In this document: piece after piece, positions 1 to 12,882 of the stretch
Numbering within the stretch: the stretch's first letter is position 1
Layout: the number at the start of each line of letters is the position of its first letter
DNA from: Deinococcus malanensis
GTDB taxonomy: Bacteria > Deinococcota > Deinococci > Deinococcales > Deinococcaceae
Assembly (NCBI RefSeq): GCF_014647655.1
Contig: NZ_BMPP01000012.1
Location: 1 to 64,000, forward strand
Length of the DNA stretch: 64,000 nucleotides
Reading direction: 5' to 3'
Notes under the pieces: model-generated
The model's input: the letters and a program-made list of their open reading frames with translations, nothing else
Databases searched by the model: none
What the model was told of the DNA's origin: nothing
Position numbers and translations under genes: made by a program

Positions 1-996
1 GAAGGTCGAGCCGCTGAGTTTGTCGCAAGAGACAGCTCTGCTGCCGTCGACGAGGTCAGTGGCGCTAGGCGCGAAGTTAACTGCGGTCATTGCGCCAGTG
101 GCTTGAATGGGGCCCACGTTGGGCGCCGTGATGACCGGGCCGGTGGTGTCACGCACGGTGACTGTGAAGGTTTCGTTGGTCGATCCAGCGGTGCAGGTCA
201 CAGTGGTGGTGCCCAGGGGGAATGTGCCACCACCGTTCACGAAGATGCTGGTGGCATCCGGGCCAGGCATAGTGCAATTAACTGCCACTGGCTGGGTATT
301 TTGTGTTGCTGTTGGCTGCGCATACGAGACTGCGGCGCCATCACTTGACCTAGCTTCTGCAGTTTGGTTGGAGGGCATACCAGAAATTGTTGGCTGAACA
401 ATCGGTGCAGTGGACGTTTTCACTTTTAATGTGAATTGGGCAGTCGTTCCATAGACAGTGCCATTCCCTCTTCCGCCCGATGTAGTGATTGTTATAGGGT
501 AGTCCCCCGCTACATTGGATGTCAGGGTTACTTTCTTGCTGAGATTACAACTAGTGAATTGAATCGAATTTGAAGGTGTGGAAATTAAATTGGTTGAGGT
601 TATTTGAACATTAGAATGTGTATTAATAGTGATTGTTACCGGATTATCGCTTACGGCATTACAACGAGGATTATCCTTATTGGGGCCAGTATCGGCACCA
701 TCTGGATAAGACACACCATCGTAGGCCCTATCTTCAAATATTGTATAGAAGACATCAAGCGCTGTTCCTACATCGACTTCCTTAATAGTTCCTTTTAGAG
801 ATGCGACAACATTATTAGTGGTTGCTGTAGTAGCTAATACAATATCTAATGGCTTCAGTACAGGCATAGAACCAGCTAAATTCGGCGCGGTGGCGCTAGT
901 ATTAGTCGGTGTTATTTCAGATGTTGGGGGCGAGTCCGACTGCGAACATGCCGCCAGAGTGAGAGCCAACAATAGACCGCCGAGAGTTCGCTTCAT
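1..996 (-). CDS. HYR (hyalin-repeat) lipoprotein, 3' part outside the window
   Basis: Open for 332 codons from an ATG at 994-996 to the window edge, so the C-terminus is missing. A GAGGAG ribosome site lies just upstream. The N-terminus is a lipoprotein signal with lipobox LAAC (Cys17), so the protein is probably anchored in a membrane. From about residue 215 it shows a hyalin-repeat pattern: PVAVNC, then [12 protein letters not shown], then [13 protein letters not shown], and a second repeat starts before the edge. HYR modules are extracellular immunoglobulin-like folds, usually adhesive. The middle third is markedly AT-richer and uses more A/T-ending codons than the neighbours, which suggests transfer. 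The ligand is unknown. Confidence 0.8.
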   Translation of the reverse strand, partial: MKRTLGGLLLALTLAACSQSDSPPTSEITPTNTSATAPNLAGSMPVLKPLDIVLATTATTNNVVASLKGTIKEVDVGTALDVFYTIFEDRAYDGVSYPDGADTGPNKDNPRCNAVSDNPVTITINTHSNVQITSTNLISTPSNSIQFTSCNLSKKVTLTSNVAGDYPITITTSGGRGNGTVYGTTAQFTLKVKTSTAPIVQPTISGMPSNQTAEARSSDGAAVSYAQPTATQNTQPVAVNCTMPGPDATSIFVNGGGTFPLGTTTVTCTAGSTNETFTVTVRDTTGPVITAPNVGPIQATGAMTAVNFAPSATDLVDGSRAVSCDKLSGSTF

Positions 997-1407
997 AACG
1001 TCTCCTCGGGGTCGGTCTCACCATTGCTCAAGCCGTCCCAGGTGACCGGGTACAGAACGGCTGTCATCGCTCCCCTTTACTTTTGTTCACCTTACCCTCA
1101 TTGGCAAAGCGTGAAAAGGGAGTCAGCTTCCTTTCATTTCTTAATGAATATTAAAGAAGATGAGGGGGGGAGGGGGTGCCTTCTGTATTCTTCGTGTGAC
1201 ACGGGCTGTTCGGTTTTTCACACAAAATTGGTCTGTAAAAGAGGTTTTGTCCTGCTCATGGGGCACTTATGGGTAACCGATACTCACGAAAACCCCTCTG
1301 CTAAAGGCAATTTAGGTATTCCGCTGCCTGCCGTTCAGCTCCATGAACCAACGCGGACAAACGCGAGTTACTATGTGTCGGATCACAGGAGTGCGGGGTG
1401 CCGGGTC
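997..1407. other. intergenic region between divergent genes
   Basis: This 411-bp gap separates the HYR lipoprotein gene from the C39-like protease gene and should hold both promoters. It is relatively AT-rich and contains a G-run near 1167-1177. The reading frame of the protease stays open back to 1024 but does not look like protein. I see no further gene, repeat or RNA here. Confidence 0.5.
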
Positions 1408-1998
1408 ATGTTCTTGTGCTGCCGTGTAGTTCATGCTACTTGCGTGCGTGTTTTTGCTTTACTTATGATTCTCACACTTGGCGCAGCCCATGCAGCATCC
1501 CCGTCACCCGGGTTCGTGCTTTCCGGCATGCCGCTTGTGCGTCAGACGTACAACGCCTGTGGCCCTGCCAGCATCACGCAGGTACTGGCCTATTTCGGCT
1601 TGAAAATGAACATGGCAGACGTCAGCCGCCGCACCCGACCAACCGAGACCTCTTATATGAGTGCCGAGGCTATCGTCAGGTTCGCGCCCGAGGTCGGGAT
1701 GGAAGCGCGGCTGTTTGCCAATGGTTCGCTGCCTGTCGTCAAGTCGGCCATCAAGAGTGGTCTGCCGATCATCGCCCTGCAGTCGCACATTACCGATGCG
1801 GGCAAGGTGATTCCGCACTGGCGCGTGGTGGTCGGCTACAACGACCCCACGGGCCAGGTCTACCTGATGGATCCGCTGCTCGGGTACGTCAGCATGGGCT
1901 ATGCCGACTTTGCCCGCGTCTGGGCCGATCAGCGCGGGCAGTTTGCAGTGCTGTATCCGCCTCAGCTGGCGGCCACGGTACGGAAGGTCGTGGGTTAG
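1408..1998 (+). CDS. secreted C39-like cysteine peptidase
   Basis: A 196-residue protein with an N-terminal signal peptide ending near GAAHA-A. The body matches the peptidase C39-like fold: Cys51 in NACGPAS, His137 in HWRVVVGY and Asp155 in MDPLLG give the expected Cys-His-Asp triad. It is a stand-alone domain, not fused to an ABC transporter as in bacteriocin exporters, so a role as a secreted protease in the envelope or medium is inferred. The start is uncertain: ATG 1408 gives the longer signal peptide, GTG 1444 a shorter one that still has the hydrophobic core. No close ribosome site decides between them. Confidence 0.75.
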   Translation: MFLCCRVVHATCVRVFALLMILTLGAAHAASPSPGFVLSGMPLVRQTYNACGPASITQVLAYFGLKMNMADVSRRTRPTETSYMSAEAIVRFAPEVGMEARLFANGSLPVVKSAIKSGLPIIALQSHITDAGKVIPHWRVVVGYNDPTGQVYLMDPLLGYVSMGYADFARVWADQRGQFAVLYPPQLAATVRKVVG

Positions 1999-2099
1999 GG
2001 TCTTGCGCCCTTCGCGTTGATACAAAGCCTGACCTCTGCCCGCATCAACCAATTTTCAGCTCATTCTCGCCATTCGGGTTCCGGAAAGGTCGAGCGAAA

Positions 2100-2122
2100 G
2101 GCTGTAGCACACGCATGCAGGC
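2100..2122 (+). repeat. 23-bp dispersed repeat, copy 1
   Basis: This block begins GGCTGTAGC and ends GCATGCAGGC. It recurs at 12715-12737 with one mismatch (A to C at its tenth base). It lies downstream of the protease gene, just before the terminator of the M29 aminopeptidase. Function unknown. Confidence 0.5.
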
Positions 2123-2143
2123 TGATAAATCCTGGCAGAGATC

Positions 2144-2183
2144 AAACGAAGGGCGCACTGGATGTTTCAGGCGCCCTTCGTTT
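2144..2183 (-). terminator. intrinsic terminator of the aminopeptidase gene
   Basis: A perfect 13-bp stem (AAACGAAGGGCGC at 2144-2156 pairing with 2171-2183) with a 14-nt loop lies 15 bp after the minus-strand stop codon. The stem ends in A/T pairs on both sides, so it could also stop transcription from the plus-strand protease gene. Confidence 0.8.
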
Positions 2184-2197
2184 CTGCTCTCCCAACC

Positions 2198-3328
2198 TCA
2201 GATCAGGAAAACGCCGTTCTCCTGAACCACTTCCCCGTCCAGGCTCAGGCGCCCGCCCTGGCGCAGATCGGTAATCAGGTCCCAGTGGATGGCGCTGGCG
2301 TTCAGACCGCCGGTTTCCGGGTAGCTTTTGCCCAGGGCCAGGTGCACCGTGCCGCCGATCTTCTCGTCAAACAGGATGTTTCCGGTGGGACTCTGGATGC
2401 CGCTGTTGGTGCCGATGCCCAGCTCACCCAGCCGGCGTGCGCCCGCATCGGTCGCCAGGGCGGCGCGCAGCACGTCTTCGCCTTCCTCGGCGCTGGCTTC
2501 AATGACCTCGCCGGCGCGGAAGACCAGCCGGGCTCCACGGACCATCTGGCCCTGGTACGCGGCCGGAATGGTAAAGGTGACCACGCCGTCGGCGCTGTCT
2601 TCCAGCGGTCCGGTAAACACCTCGCCACTGGGCATGTTGCGCCGGCCGTCGCTGTTGGCCCAGGTGCGGCCCCCCACGCGCAGGGTCAGGTCGGTGCCCG
2701 GGGCCTCGATCCGCGCCACATCAGCACGGGTCAGCCGCTCGATCACCCTGGCCTGCATCTCGCGCACCTCGCCCCAGGCGGCGACCGGATCGGCGCGGTC
2801 CAGGAACATGGCCCGCATCACGAAATCGCCGAAGGCTTCGTGGCCCATGTTGGCCTGCGCTGCGGCGTGCAGGGTGGGGAAGAGGGTCAGGCTCCATTTC
2901 TTGCGGGCGCGGGCGGCGGCCACTGGCGCGCGCGAGGCCATCAGGCGGGCGCGCCGCGCGGCGTCTCCGGGCTGGCCGGGTTCCGGGGTCAGGATACGGA
3001 GGCTGCCGTCCAGCGCTTCCACATCAGCGACATCGGCCGCGTGCACCGCGTCCAGCACCGCGTCCGAGGCGAGTTCGGCAAAGTCGTCGTCCTGGCCGGG
3101 GTAGTCCACGCGCACCACCGGACGGGCACCCCGGGTGAGCAGGGCGCGCGTCACCTCGCGGATCAGAGGAGTGGCCGCCTGCCCACCGGCCACCAGCAGG
3201 CGCTCACCCGGGGCCGCCATCAGGCAGTAGTCGGCCAGCAGCGCAGCGTGCCGCACCGGATCGTAGGGCAGGAGGAGGGAAGAGGCGGACTCGTCCGTAT
3301 TGGTCTGCACGTTGTTCGTCTGCACCAT
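2198..3328 (-). CDS. M29 family metallo-aminopeptidase
   Basis: A 376-residue protein of the AmpS/PepS (M29) family, cytosolic dinuclear-metal exopeptidases that remove N-terminal residues from peptides. The family's metal ligands are recognisable in the C-terminal half: Glu in [11 protein letters not shown], Glu in LGELGIGTN, His in [11 protein letters not shown], and His-x-Asp in AIHWDLI. Length is close to the family's usual 370-410. It is transcribed divergently from purU, 41 bp away, and ends at a strong hairpin terminator. No Shine-Dalgarno precedes the ATG. Confidence 0.9.
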   Translation of the reverse strand: MVQTNNVQTNTDESASSLLLPYDPVRHAALLADYCLMAAPGERLLVAGGQAATPLIREVTRALLTRGARPVVRVDYPGQDDDFAELASDAVLDAVHAADVADVEALDGSLRILTPEPGQPGDAARRARLMASRAPVAAARARKKWSLTLFPTLHAAAQANMGHEAFGDFVMRAMFLDRADPVAAWGEVREMQARVIERLTRADVARIEAPGTDLTLRVGGRTWANSDGRRNMPSGEVFTGPLEDSADGVVTFTIPAAYQGQMVRGARLVFRAGEVIEASAEEGEDVLRAALATDAGARRLGELGIGTNSGIQSPTGNILFDEKIGGTVHLALGKSYPETGGLNASAIHWDLITDLRQGGRLSLDGEVVQENGVFLI

Positions 3329-3355
3329 GGGAGGCTAGCACCCTGGGGTGGGCAG

Positions 3356-3361
3356 TATTCT
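3356..3361 (+). promoter_or_regulatory. -10 box of leaderless purU
   Basis: TATTCT lies 8 bases before the purU ATG with no ribosome site between, which places the transcript start at or next to the start codon. The same arrangement recurs through the window and is given in the gene entries. Confidence 0.6.
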
Positions 3362-3369
3362 CGCCGGAT

Positions 3370-4244
<875 letters not shown>

Positions 4245-4245
<1 letters not shown>

Positions 4246-4379
4246 TATGGATTCCGGTCAATCAGTTATTGAATAACTGATTGACCCGGGGCGGAGGGAG
4301 GAGGAAAAACGCTGACGGACAGGAGTGAAGGCACCGAAGCGAAGCGAAGGGGCCGTAACGGATTGTCCGGAATCCGTAT
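4245..4379. repeat. 135-bp MITE-like element with terminal inverted repeats
   Basis: The ends are ATATGGATTCCGG (4245-4257) and its inverse CCGGAATCCGTAT (4367-4379), matching at 12 of 13 positions. Inside the left end is a near-perfect 31-bp palindrome at 4256-4286 with 15-bp arms around one base. The rest is purine-rich and non-coding. The layout resembles a small non-autonomous mobile element or the small dispersed repeats known in Deinococcus. It starts at the purU stop codon and may act as its transcript end. Confidence 0.7.
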
Positions 4380-4425
4380 GACAGGTTGCGGTGTCACGCT
4401 CCTGACCTTCCGGTAGGCTGTGCCC

Positions 4426-4869
4426 ATGGAAGGTCTCTATGTGATTCTGCTGTCCGTGCACAGCATCGTCCGCTGGCTGGTGCTGATTTTCGGGGCCGTG
4501 GCGCTGCTGCGCACCCTGCCGGGGCTGGGCGGTGGCCGGGCCTTTACCGCCAGTGAACGCAAGGCGGTCGCCATGTTCACCGGCAGTGTGCACCTGCAAC
4601 TGGTCCTGGGCCTGCTGCTGTTTGCCTTCATGGGGATGCAGACCATTCCGGCCTTCGCCGACGCGCCGCGCCCCAGTTTCCGCTGGGAACACGTGGGCCT
4701 GGGTGTACTCGTCGCCGTGTTCGCCACGCTGGCCAGTGCACTCAGCAAGCGCGCGGCTACCGACCAGGGCAAGTACCGCGCGGCCGTGATCTGGACCTCG
4801 CTGGCCCTGCTGCTGAGCCTCGCGGCGATTCCGTGGTGGCGCCCCCTGCTGCGGCTGTTTACGCAATAA
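4426..4869 (+). CDS. small four-helix membrane protein
   Basis: A 147-residue protein with four predicted membrane helices (about residues 5-28, 48-70, 87-107, 120-140). Histidines sit in or near three helices (LSVHSIVRW, GSVHLQLVLG, WEHVGLGVL), which would permit haem binding as in b-type cytochromes, but no known family was recognised. The start at 4426 is preferred to GTG 4420 because a TAGGCT -10 box at 4414-4419 stands 6 bases before it (leaderless). A bidirectional terminator follows. Confidence 0.75.
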   Translation: MEGLYVILLSVHSIVRWLVLIFGAVALLRTLPGLGGGRAFTASERKAVAMFTGSVHLQLVLGLLLFAFMGMQTIPAFADAPRPSFRWEHVGLGVLVAVFATLASALSKRAATDQGKYRAAVIWTSLALLLSLAAIPWWRPLLRLFTQ

Positions 4870-4883
4870 CTGCTGGAACTCAG

Positions 4884-4916
4884 AGGAGGGTGGACACGGT
4901 CAGCGTCCACCCTCCT
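4884..4916. terminator. bidirectional intrinsic terminator
   Basis: A 12-bp perfect stem (AGGAGGGTGGAC at 4884-4895 with 4905-4916) and a 9-nt loop lie between two convergent genes. A short T-run follows on the plus strand. Confidence 0.8.
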
Positions 4917-4929
4917 TTGCCCGCTGAGC

Positions 4930-5919
4930 TCAGTTCTGCGGTTCGATAATCACCTTCCCGGTCGTCTTGCGGTCCATCAGGTCCTGAAAGGCGCGTGCGC
5001 TGTCGGCCAGGGCGTAGGTCGGCCCCACCTGCGGCGTGACCCTGCCGCTCCCCACCAGCCTCGTGAGTTCCTGTGCGGCCTCGCGGGTGGCTTCCTGGTC
5101 GCTCATCAAGCTGGTCAGCCACAGTCCGGTGACCGTCAGATTGCGTTTCATCAGTTCGCCGGGCTGAAGGTGCGCGGGTTCACGGCTGGCGTTGCCGATG
5201 ACGATGACCCGGCCCCGGGGGGCGGTCATCTTGAGGCTCTCCTGGAATCTCTTGCCTCCTACGACTTCCAGCACCAGCGGCACGCCGCGCCCACCCGAGG
5301 CTTCCATGACCTTCTGCACCCGGTCGGGGTCGTCCTGTAGCAGGGTGACGTCCGCACCCAGGTTACGGGCCAGCTCCAGCTTTTCCTCGGTGGACGCCAT
5401 GGCGATCACGTTCAGGTCCATGGCCTTGGCCAGCTGGATAGAGGCGGTGCCCAGGGCGCCGGCTGCGGCCTGCACCAGCACCCATTGCCCAGGCTGGGCG
5501 GCGCCCAGCGTCTTGAGGCCGTGGTAGGCCGTGAAGTACGACACGGGGAAAGCTGCCGCCTGCGCGGCGCTGAAGCTCTCGGGCACCGGAATCAGGCCCG
5601 CCGCCGGAACCACCGCATATTCGGCCAGGGCGCCGGTTCCGCCCAGGCAGGCCACCCGCACACCCGGCTGCACGCCACTGACCCCTTCCCCCAGCGCGTC
5701 CACGATGCCGGCAAACTCCATTCCCGGGGTATACGGCACCCGCGTGCGGGTCAGGTACTCGCCCGCAACGGCCAGCACATCCGCGAAGTTAATGCCGACG
5801 GCCTCGACCTTGACCCGGATCTGTCCAGGCCCGGGCTCGGGCAACGGCAGATCGCGCAGTTCCATCACGTCGGGGGAGCCCAGTCGTTCCACCAGCATGC
5901 CTCGCATCGTTGTGGTCAT
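4930..5919 (-). CDS. NADPH:quinone oxidoreductase-like MDR enzyme
   Basis: A 329-residue zinc-independent medium-chain dehydrogenase/reductase. Its signatures are the N-terminal GINFADVLAVAGEY segment and the nucleotide-binding stretch WVLVQAAAGALGTASIQLAK. The proline-rich PGMEFAGIVDALG precedes the cofactor domain, and no structural zinc Cys cluster is visible. Members reduce quinones or enoyl-thioesters with NADPH. The ATG at 5919 is preferred to the one at 5931 because a TATGCT box stands 7 bases upstream (5927-5932). It diverges from the fadB-type gene, which hints at a role in acyl or quinone redox metabolism. Confidence 0.85.
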   Translation of the reverse strand: MTTTMRGMLVERLGSPDVMELRDLPLPEPGPGQIRVKVEAVGINFADVLAVAGEYLTRTRVPYTPGMEFAGIVDALGEGVSGVQPGVRVACLGGTGALAEYAVVPAAGLIPVPESFSAAQAAAFPVSYFTAYHGLKTLGAAQPGQWVLVQAAAGALGTASIQLAKAMDLNVIAMASTEEKLELARNLGADVTLLQDDPDRVQKVMEASGGRGVPLVLEVVGGKRFQESLKMTAPRGRVIVIGNASREPAHLQPGELMKRNLTVTGLWLTSLMSDQEATREAAQELTRLVGSGRVTPQVGPTYALADSARAFQDLMDRKTTGKVIIEPQN

Positions 5920-5951
5920 GGCAGGAAGCATACCCGAATGTTCCCTGCAAA

Positions 5952-5984
5952 GTGAACGTAAACGTGCACTCTGAACGTGTACGT
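5952..5984 (+). promoter_or_regulatory. candidate tandem operator between divergent redox and beta-oxidation genes
   Basis: Two direct copies of TGAACGTNNACGT (5953-5965 and 5972-5984) lie 19 bp apart, about two helical turns, within the divergent promoter region. The spacing suggests two regulator dimers on the same face of the DNA. The regulator is not identified. Confidence 0.4.
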
Positions 5985-6088
5985 ATTTGACCGGACGGGA
6001 AGGTCATGAAAGCATGGGCGCCAGCACACCGAATTGAAGACGGCCCCACAAAAGGGGTCAACCCGAGTTCCCCAGGAGGAAACCGTAC

Positions 6089-8167
<2,079 letters not shown>

Positions 8168-8230
8168 GCAGCGCGGCACCGGACTGCACCGTGCGGGCGG
8201 CATCATCGGTGCGTAGTTTCTGATCTGCCC

Positions 8231-9340
8231 ATGCTTGATGTCGCCTTCCTGACCGACGCCCCCCGGGTGGCGGGCAGTGAGGTCTGGCTCTCAGCTCTCC
8301 TGCCTCTGCTTCCCGATCACGGCGTGCGACCCTCCCTGTACCTGCCCAGCCATCAGACGCTCGACCGTTTTGCGGCGGGCCTGGCGGACGGACCGGTCAG
8401 GGTGGAGCGGTATACCGACGTGAACCGGTTGCCAGAGCTCACCCAGCACGCGCACCTGAGGGTCGTGCAGGCCTGGGAGCCGTCCACTTACCGGGCCCTG
8501 CTTCCGGCACTCGCCGCACCACGGCTGGTGGTCAGCCACGACCAGCTTGACTATCACTACCCCGCACCCCTGCGGGCGCTGTACCGCGAGATCTACCGGC
8601 ACACCAAGGCCAGTGCGTTTCGGGCGGCCGATGGCGTGGTCACGGTGTCGCACTGGGGCGCCGACTTTCTGCGGGTCCGCATGGGCGTGCGGAATACCCA
8701 AGGCATGACCAACGGTGCGGATCCGCAGCGATACCGTCCTGCCACCGGCAAAGAACGCGCTTCGCTGCGGACCACTCTGGACTTCCGCCGCTTCACCGTG
8801 CTGGTGCCTGGACGCTTCACCCTGGAAAAAAACCAGCTCGCGGCCGTCCGGGCCGCCCGACACGCGCCCGATATTGACTTCGTGTTCGTGGGTGACATGG
8901 ACGCGGGTATGGGTGTGGCGGCGCTGGCGCTGGCGCGCCGCCTCAGGCTGAGGAACGTGCGCTTTCTGGGACGGCGCTGGGACATGCCCGAGCTGTACCG
9001 TGCCGCTGACGCGTTGCTCCAGCCCACCCTGGCTGAGAACCAGTCACTCGTGACGCTGGAGGCCATGAGCAGCGGGCTTCCGGTCGTGACCACCCCGATT
9101 CCTGCCCAGGCCGAACTGGTGCGTGACGGCGTGGACGGCTTGCTCATCCCACCTCAGCCGGTCCTGCTGGCCCGCGCCCTGAAAGCGCTGGCGGCACATC
9201 CCGACGTGGCTGCCCGTTTCGGCACCTCCGCCCGGCAGCGGGTGCTGGAGCACCATACCCACTCCGGCAGCGCGGCCCAACTCGCCAGTCTTCTTCACGC
9301 TGCCTGTCAGCCCTTTTCCGGAGGTTTTTCAGATGAATGA
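8231..9340 (+). CDS. GT4-type glycosyltransferase
   Basis: A 369-residue two-domain glycosyltransferase. The N-terminal Rossmann half ends in [12 protein letters not shown]. The C-terminal half has [17 protein letters not shown], the [16 protein letters not shown] strand-helix and the E-x7-E motif region [21 protein letters not shown], typical of the GT-B fold GT4 family that transfers activated sugars to lipid or polysaccharide acceptors. It starts 63 bp after the fadB-type gene, and its end overlaps the thiolase start by 8 bp and contains the thiolase ribosome site. This places a sugar transferase inside a fatty-acid operon, which is unusual. Substrate unknown. Confidence 0.85.
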   Translation: MLDVAFLTDAPRVAGSEVWLSALLPLLPDHGVRPSLYLPSHQTLDRFAAGLADGPVRVERYTDVNRLPELTQHAHLRVVQAWEPSTYRALLPALAAPRLVVSHDQLDYHYPAPLRALYREIYRHTKASAFRAADGVVTVSHWGADFLRVRMGVRNTQGMTNGADPQRYRPATGKERASLRTTLDFRRFTVLVPGRFTLEKNQLAAVRAARHAPDIDFVFVGDMDAGMGVAALALARRLRLRNVRFLGRRWDMPELYRAADALLQPTLAENQSLVTLEAMSSGLPVVTTPIPAQAELVRDGVDGLLIPPQPVLLARALKALAAHPDVAARFGTSARQRVLEHHTHSGSAAQLASLLHAACQPFSGGFSDE

Positions 9341-10514
9341 CGCTGTAATCGTTTCTACCGCCCGCACTCCCATTGGCAAGGCTTACCGGGGGTACCTGAA
9401 CGACACCCACGGCGGCGACATCGGCGCGCATGTCGTGACCCACGCGCTGGAGCGCGCCGGCGTGAGCCCGGAAGAAGTCGAGGACATCATCATGGGCGCC
9501 GGCAATCCCGAAGGCGCGACCGGCAGCAATATCGCCCGGCAGATCGCCCTGCGTGCTGGCCTCCCCGTGACGGTCAGTGGAGTGACCGTGAACCGCTTCT
9601 GCAGCAGCGGGCTCAACACCATTGCCCTGGCTGCAAACCACGTCATGGCCGGACAGGGCGACATTTTCGTGGCCGGGGGTCTGGAGAGCATCAGCCTGAC
9701 CCAGAACGAGCACGCCAACAAATTCCGTCTGCGCGGCGAGTGGCTGACCGAGCACAAGCCCAGCATCTACATGAGCATGCTGGAAACCGCCGAGATCGTC
9801 GCCAGCCGTTATGGCATCAGCCGCGAGCAGCAGGACCAGTACGCCTGTCAGTCCCAGATGCGCACGGCCGCCGCCCAGCGTGAAGGCAAATTCGACCAGG
9901 AGATCGTGTCTTTCACGGCCCGCATGAAGGTGCAGAACAAGGCGAGCGGCGAGATCACCGAGGAAGTGGTCACCCGGACGCTGGACGAGGGCAACCGGCC
10001 CGACACCACCATCGAGGGTCTGGCCAAACTCAAGCCGGTGTTCGAGGGCGGCGTCATCACGGCCGGCAACGCCTCTCAGCTCAGCGACGGAGGCGCGGCC
10101 GTGGTCGTTATGAACGGGGAGATGGCGCGTGACCGGGGCCTGCAGCCGCTCGGGGTCTTCCGTGGCTTTGCCGTTGCTGGCTGCGAACCTGACGAGATGG
10201 GGATCGGGCCGGTGTTCGCCATTCCCAAGCTCCTGAAACGTCACGGCCTGGGCGTGGACGACATCGACCTCTGGGAGCTGAACGAGGCCTTCGCCGTGCA
10301 GGCCCTGTACTGCCGCGACAAACTGGGGATCGATCCTGAGAAGTACAACGTCAACGGGGGCAGCATCAGCGTGGGGCACCCTTACGGCATGAGCGGCGCC
10401 CGTCTGACCGGGCATGCCCTGCTGGAGGGCCAGCGCCGGGGGGCAAAATTCGTGGTCGTCACCATGTGCGTGGGCGGAGGCATGGGCGCTGCAGGATTGT
10501 TCGAGGTGCTCTGA
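9333..10514 (+). CDS. thiolase (acetyl-CoA acetyltransferase family)
   Basis: A 393-residue thiolase that cleaves 3-ketoacyl-CoA, or condenses two acetyl-CoA in reverse. The acyl-accepting Cys lies in [10 protein letters not shown] (near residue 90). The C-terminal motifs [14 protein letters not shown] and [13 protein letters not shown] supply the catalytic His and second Cys. GGAGG sits in the end of the overlapping glycosyltransferase gene, so translation is probably coupled. With the upstream FadB-type enzyme it forms a beta-oxidation unit. A strong terminator follows. Confidence 0.95.
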   Translation: MNDAVIVSTARTPIGKAYRGYLNDTHGGDIGAHVVTHALERAGVSPEEVEDIIMGAGNPEGATGSNIARQIALRAGLPVTVSGVTVNRFCSSGLNTIALAANHVMAGQGDIFVAGGLESISLTQNEHANKFRLRGEWLTEHKPSIYMSMLETAEIVASRYGISREQQDQYACQSQMRTAAAQREGKFDQEIVSFTARMKVQNKASGEITEEVVTRTLDEGNRPDTTIEGLAKLKPVFEGGVITAGNASQLSDGGAAVVVMNGEMARDRGLQPLGVFRGFAVAGCEPDEMGIGPVFAIPKLLKRHGLGVDDIDLWELNEAFAVQALYCRDKLGIDPEKYNVNGGSISVGHPYGMSGARLTGHALLEGQRRGAKFVVVTMCVGGGMGAAGLFEVL

Positions 10515-10530
10515 ACGGGGTAGATAAGAC

Positions 10531-10565
10531 AGGCCCCCAGCGACATGCTGGGGGCCTCTTTATTT
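10531..10565 (+). terminator. intrinsic terminator of the beta-oxidation operon
   Basis: An 11-bp perfect stem (10531-10541 with 10547-10557), a 5-nt loop and a following CTTTATTT form a canonical terminator. It also lies at the 3' end of the convergent lipoprotein gene. Confidence 0.9.
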
Positions 10566-10573
10566 GGGGTGGT

Positions 10574-11080
10574 TCAGCCGCAGGTGTAAACCGGGATGCC
10601 CTGAGGCAGCTGAATCGTATTGCTAGGCACGCCATCGGGGTTGTAGCCCGTCACGGTCAGGAAGGTGGTGCCACGGTTGACCGGATTGACCACAATCGCC
10701 TGCGCACTGAGCGCAGCGTTCTGGCCCTTGGTCAGGCTCTGGGGAGCCATGCCGGCACCGAAGGTGTAGGTGAACTGGCGTGCTCCGCTGTAATCAGGCG
10801 CGAAGTAGCCGGTGGTCCTCGTCGTGTTGTTGGCGGTGGTGTTCTGGCCCTCAAAGCGTGCGTCCAGTCGGGCCAGCGGTCCGGTCCACCGGACGTCCAT
10901 GAATACGGTAGTTTCGCGGTCGTTGCAGATGATGTACTGCCTGTTCCCGTTGCTCTCCACGAACCAGTTTGAAGTGAACTGCACGGAATTCAGGGTGACG
11001 GGTTCATAAGCGACGGTTACGCTTCCGCATCCCGCGAGAAGTCCTGCCATGCCTACACCTGCCAGAAAGAGCTTTTTCAT
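10574..11080 (-). CDS. small lipoprotein of unknown function
   Basis: A 168-residue protein starting MKKLFLAG with lipobox LLAGC at Cys18, so probably membrane-anchored. The mature part is Asn/Thr-rich and predicted beta-rich, with no family recognised. A GAGAGG ribosome site precedes the ATG at 11080, which is preferred to a longer upstream start. It lies downstream of miaB on the same strand, 106 bp away. Confidence 0.75.
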   Translation of the reverse strand: MKKLFLAGVGMAGLLAGCGSVTVAYEPVTLNSVQFTSNWFVESNGNRQYIICNDRETTVFMDVRWTGPLARLDARFEGQNTTANNTTRTTGYFAPDYSGARQFTYTFGAGMAPQSLTKGQNAALSAQAIVVNPVNRGTTFLTVTGYNPDGVPSNTIQLPQGIPVYTCG

Positions 11081-11186
11081 ACCTCTCACTCTGAGGTGAG
11101 AACCTGACCGGAAGGTGACTCGCTCTTGAGCATCTCTGAGCCTAGAGCAAATAGAGCCATGAAAAACCACCGAATGCTCAAGATGC

Positions 11187-12566
<1,380 letters not shown>

Positions 12567-12653
12567 CTGCCTTCCTCCTGCAAGCCTGTCGGATGGATTC
12601 CGGGGCCTGTTCACGGTGCGCTGCCAGGGGAGGGCACGCGACCAGCAGCGGGG

Positions 12654-12659
12654 ATTCTA
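12654..12659 (-). promoter_or_regulatory. candidate -10 box for miaB
   Basis: TAGAAT on the minus strand, about 85 bp upstream of the miaB start. No convincing -35 element accompanies it. Confidence 0.35.
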
Positions 12660-12714
12660 GCAAGCCGGACGCGGGCAGATTGGTCAGGGCCAGGGCTGGA
12701 CCAGCGGACAGGAC

Positions 12715-12737
12715 GGCTGTAGCCCACGCATGCAGGC
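12715..12737 (+). repeat. 23-bp dispersed repeat, copy 2
   Basis: Matches 2100-2122 at 22 of 23 bases in the same orientation. The flanks do not match, so the conserved unit is short. It lies upstream of miaB. Confidence 0.5.
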
Positions 12738-12882
12738 CAGGGCCAGCACTGGTGCATCGCTCAACAGGGCGACGCAGAGGTAACCTCATGCCACAAGGGC
12801 TTTGGTGCCCCGAACCATCCATCAACCTGAGCAGGTACCCCAGTTAAGAGAATGGAACAGCAAGGGAAAGCAGGCTGAAACT

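Larger units (their letters stand above)
12567..12882. other. intergenic region upstream of miaB
   Basis: This 316-bp gap holds the miaB leader and promoter, the second copy of the 23-bp repeat, and the 3' flank of the amidase gene. I see no open frame that looks like protein and no obvious terminator for the amidase. Confidence 0.4.

Noticed and set aside
1024..1407. Upstream extension of the C39-like protease frame
   Set aside because: The extension lies before the signal peptide and has no protein-like composition or ribosome site.
12780..12845. Possible TPP-type riboswitch (AACCTGAGCAGGTACCCC-like string)
   Set aside because: Only a short stretch is similar; the conserved TPP cores are missing and the next gene is not a thiamine gene.
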